44,494 nt of DNA from an uncultured Rhodospirillales bacterium (lineage in GTDB: Bacteria; Pseudomonadota; Alphaproteobacteria; Rhodospirillales; JABHCV01). Position numbers and translations under genes: made by a program. The notes beneath the pieces are model-generated. The model saw only the letters and a program-made list of their open reading frames with translations, had not been told where the DNA came from and did not search any database. The DNA lies in contig CALKND010000023.1 in assembly GCA_938092065.1 (NCBI GenBank), positions 1 to 44,494 of the forward strand. Direction: 5' to 3'. Positions within the stretch are counted from its first letter, which is position 1. Every line of letters starts with the position of its first letter. Shown one piece after another: positions 42,796 to 44,494 of this stretch.

Positions 42796-42893
42796 AAACA
42801 ATTTATTCCTCGCTGGAATGATAACAAAGGTTTTTGAGCGATAATGATTACATCGTTGGAGAACAGCGATTAACATTTGAAAGAGGATAGAAA

Positions 42894-43085
42894 ATGAAAG
42901 ACGCAAGTAGAGATCAAAAAGTAGTTCAGAAAGCATTAGCCCTTAGAGGCAATTTTGGTGAGTTCCATAGGTTCATGTCAACATACTATGCTGAGGAAAT
43001 GAGAGCTTGGGATAGTGAACTAATTACCTATTTCGAAAAGATGGATAAAATATCTAAGGAGCTAGATTTTCTAATTACTAATTAA
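42894..43085 (+). CDS. 63-residue island protein of unknown function
   Basis: A small, soluble, helix-rich protein with charged ends and the aromatic stretch FHRFMSTYYAEEMRAWDSEL. It has a good AAAGAGGA ribosome site 6 bases before the ATG and a terminator right after the stop, so it looks like a complete one-gene unit. No family recognised. It is divergent from the 259-residue gene across the inverted repeat, an arrangement common for a regulator and its target. Confidence 0.6.
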   Translation: MKDASRDQKVVQKALALRGNFGEFHRFMSTYYAEEMRAWDSELITYFEKMDKISKELDFLITN

Positions 43086-43095
43086 TAATAAAAAA

Positions 43096-43119
43096 ACGGC
43101 ACCTTTATGGTGCTGTTTT
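43096..43119 (+). terminator. intrinsic terminator of the 63-residue gene
   Basis: An 8-base stem, ACGGCACC/GGTGCTGT with a TTTAT loop and one G-T pair, is followed by a T-run. It lies 11 bases after the stop. The A-run before it could also let it work for the opposite strand. Confidence 0.8.
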
Positions 43120-43272
43120 ACTTTTGGCTATTTGAAACACGCCTCACATAGTCAATCTGTCTATCCGTAAATCAACCATCGACACACTATCAAACCTTAC
43201 GATTTTGACCCGTTTTGTGGCATTTCAATAAAACCAATCGTTTCTTTATCTACGCTATTCGTTTCAAAACGA

Positions 43273-43668
43273 TTAAAACGGCGACTGCGGCTTTATAGGC
43301 TGTAGTTCAGACTGCTTTTGTAAGTAGTCGTTGCGTATGTCGCTTATATCCTTACTCGTAAATGAGTGCCTTCCAACAGCACTATTTGGTGTTGCTTGTT
43401 GTGTTGAATTAGAGACTGAAGGCTGCGGTGACTTAACTGATGGCAAGCGTTTGGCTTTAGCGATACCCTTGCTTTTCTTCGCTGTCTTTTTCTTTGCTTT
43501 GTCGGTTGGCTGAAGACTTTTCCTTACCCTCAAATCAATCCTATCACTTATATCTTTAACAGCATTCGCCATCGTCTTCATATCGTCTAATGTTTGCTCT
43601 AAAGGTGCTGTGAATGATTGCTGTTTGACGATGTCAATCAACTTACGCATTTCATCTTTGTATTCCAT
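43273..43668 (-). CDS. island protein with basic low-complexity middle, unknown function
   Basis: The 131 residues start with a helical segment (about 1-50, including SFTAPLEQTLDDMKTMANAV), then a Lys-rich stretch (DKAKKKTAKKSKGIAKAKR) and a Ser/Pro/Gln-rich, probably disordered tail. This is a shape seen in small DNA-binding or mobilisation accessory proteins, but I assign no family. AGGAATAGGG precedes the ATG. It shares direction with the 113-residue gene to its right, about 100 bases apart, so they may be co-transcribed. Confidence 0.5.
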   Translation of the reverse strand: MEYKDEMRKLIDIVKQQSFTAPLEQTLDDMKTMANAVKDISDRIDLRVRKSLQPTDKAKKKTAKKSKGIAKAKRLPSVKSPQPSVSNSTQQATPNSAVGRHSFTSKDISDIRNDYLQKQSELQPIKPQSPF

Positions 43669-43772
43669 TCCCTATTCCTAAAAGTATGGTGGCGTAAAAT
43701 CACCACCTCAAATCTGTAAGTACTTCCCTATAAAAAACCGCACAGCATATTTTTTGTCAGCAGAAACTTTTT

Positions 43773-44114
43773 TCACAGCTGTTCAGCCATCTGTGTCATC
43801 CATACGTGCTTACTTTGTTGATACATCGCACTATCTAACCGTGCTGACAGCACATCAAAATCAGATGCCAACTTAAGGCTGTCCTTATCAGCCTTTTGTT
43901 TCAACGCTTCGCTGTAATGCTTCAACTTACTGCTACACACAGCGATGACGCTGACAGATGGTGGCTTTTGATTGTGCCTCAAACAGCGAAAATAACTATC
44001 ACCTCTATTCAGCCAATCCCTACAAAACTCTCTCTTCGTATCCACCACACCAATCTTATTCAGTAGCGTATAGGTTTCCTTAAATACCATTTCTGCCGTC
44101 ATTTCTGTCTCCAT
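43773..44114 (-). CDS. small island protein, possibly DUF6626-like
   Basis: The 113-residue product begins with a compact region (LLNKIGVVDTKREFCRDWLN, then RGDSYFRCLRHNQKPPSVS) that recalls DUF6626 and short helix-turn-helix proteins on alphaproteobacterial mobile elements; the rest is a charged helix. The family name is a recollection, not a search result. Several in-frame ATGs near 44114 could serve as start; GGAG lies 7 bases before the first. A strong hairpin lies upstream. Confidence 0.55.
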   Translation of the reverse strand: METEMTAEMVFKETYTLLNKIGVVDTKREFCRDWLNRGDSYFRCLRHNQKPPSVSVIAVCSSKLKHYSEALKQKADKDSLKLASDFDVLSARLDSAMYQQSKHVWMTQMAEQL

Positions 44115-44124
44115 AGATAAATAA

Positions 44125-44155
44125 ACGTGTAGGCAAAAATGCTTTGCCTACAACG
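44125..44155 (-). terminator. hairpin upstream of the 113-residue gene, terminator-like
   Basis: GTAGGCAAA (44129-44137) and TTTGCCTAC (44143-44151) form a perfect 9-base stem with a 5-base loop, extended by ACGT on both sides with a bulge. Read on the minus strand it is followed by a T-rich run, so it may end a transcript coming from the right. Confidence 0.5.
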
Positions 44156-44494
44156 TATTTAGCAACACATAGGCTTCAAACATTAGGCAATAAAAAGGCT
44201 GCAAGTGCCCAACCAAAAGACATCGAGTTTGCCAACGAAGGTTGTCGCCAACAGATTTTGTCAGCACACATCAGCGGAACTTACATATTCGCTATACAAA
44301 ACAAGTAAGAGGAAATGCTTGTAGTTGATACAAGAGCACACAGCACATCTGTCGTTGTGTTGTGCGTTGCGTTGGTTCTTACATCTGTATAGGTAGCACA
44401 GCCCAACCCCTACCAAACTTCAAACGAAGAAGGCAGATGACGACAGCGACTGATGTAGCAACTCAAATGAGACATTAGGTTGTAAGGAGGCTGT
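44156..44494. other. right-edge island sequence, no gene seen
   Basis: No frame with support was found on either strand. Short repeated GTTG/CAAC motifs occur (for example around 44340-44380). It may be the untranslated part of a gene or site cut by the window edge. Confidence 0.4.

Larger units (their letters stand above)
39919..44494. mobile_element. genomic island (left part) in a guaA-type attachment site; at least two elements
   Basis: From 39919 to the right edge, composition, gene density and gene types change: A+T-rich, small unfamiliar genes, inverted repeats and fragments. Two copies of a guaA-tail attachment core, at 39919-39934 and 41646-41661, cut the island into a 1.7-kb first element and a second one that leaves the window. 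No integrase gene is visible inside the window; it may lie beyond the right edge. The intact guaA, read leftwards, should follow the last element. Confidence 0.65.

Noticed and set aside
44156-44494. Possible conjugative origin or small RNA in the right-edge GTTG/CAAC-rich stretch
   Set aside because: Only short loose repeats and no relaxase gene nearby; the evidence is too weak to list a feature.

Overview
The window reads as a chromosomal segment of an alphaproteobacterium of moderate to low G+C. The main pointer is the conserved order serS-surE-pcm-LysM/M23 lipoprotein-(DUF815 ATPase)-yajC-secD-secF-Mth938 domain gene at 1-7402, an arrangement I associate with this class. This taxonomic reading comes from gene order and protein style only; no rRNA or tRNA was seen.

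Region 1 (1-8608) is housekeeping: the tail of seryl-tRNA synthetase, stationary-phase and protein-repair enzymes, an NlpD-like amidase activator, the Sec accessory membrane complex YajC-SecD-SecF, and a fumarylacetoacetate-hydrolase family enzyme.

Region 2 (8927-17327) is a tight run of eight co-directional genes that I do not recognise as any described system. It encodes a secreted protein, a lipoprotein, a membrane-anchored helical-repeat protein, a membrane protein with PEGA-like repeats and a C-terminal FGE-like domain lacking the expected cysteines, a 55-residue secreted peptide, a MotA/TolQ/ExbB-type proton-channel subunit, and two proteins whose single membrane helix resembles ExbD/TolR (with the aspartate) but whose periplasmic part is a von Willebrand A domain. 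My reading is a proton-motive-force-driven envelope machine with vWA effectors.

Region 3 (17406-23410) starts with a clear TPP riboswitch behind a good promoter. It controls a LuxE-like acyl-protein synthetase, a LuxC-like acyl reductase, an ABC importer of the ThiXYZ/NMT1 type and a short-chain dehydrogenase. Acid activation, reduction to aldehyde and reduction to alcohol, all under thiamine control beside a pyrimidine-type importer, suggest a salvage route that turns an oxidised thiamine precursor back into a usable alcohol. No luciferase (luxAB) is present.

Region 4 (23643-32704) holds an IlvD/Edd dehydratase, a pterin carbinolamine dehydratase, a ferredoxin-reductase-like flavoprotein, and a zinc operon on the minus strand (two unannotated small membrane ORFs, ATPase, permease, His-rich binding protein, DUF1826) behind a near-perfect Zur operator, followed by a secreted PQQ-type sugar dehydrogenase. 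Region 5 (33909-39652) looks richer in G+C and carries a fused double ABC exporter and a purine permease/phosphoribosyltransferase pair.

Region 6 (about 39919 to the right edge) is a mobile island. Two copies of a sequence that encodes the GuaA C-terminus (IEWE-stop, minus strand) bracket a 1.7-kb A+T-rich cassette with a secreted amidohydrolase. A second element with unfamiliar small genes follows and runs out of the window. The island seems to have inserted between guaA (predicted beyond the right edge) and the purine salvage genes.
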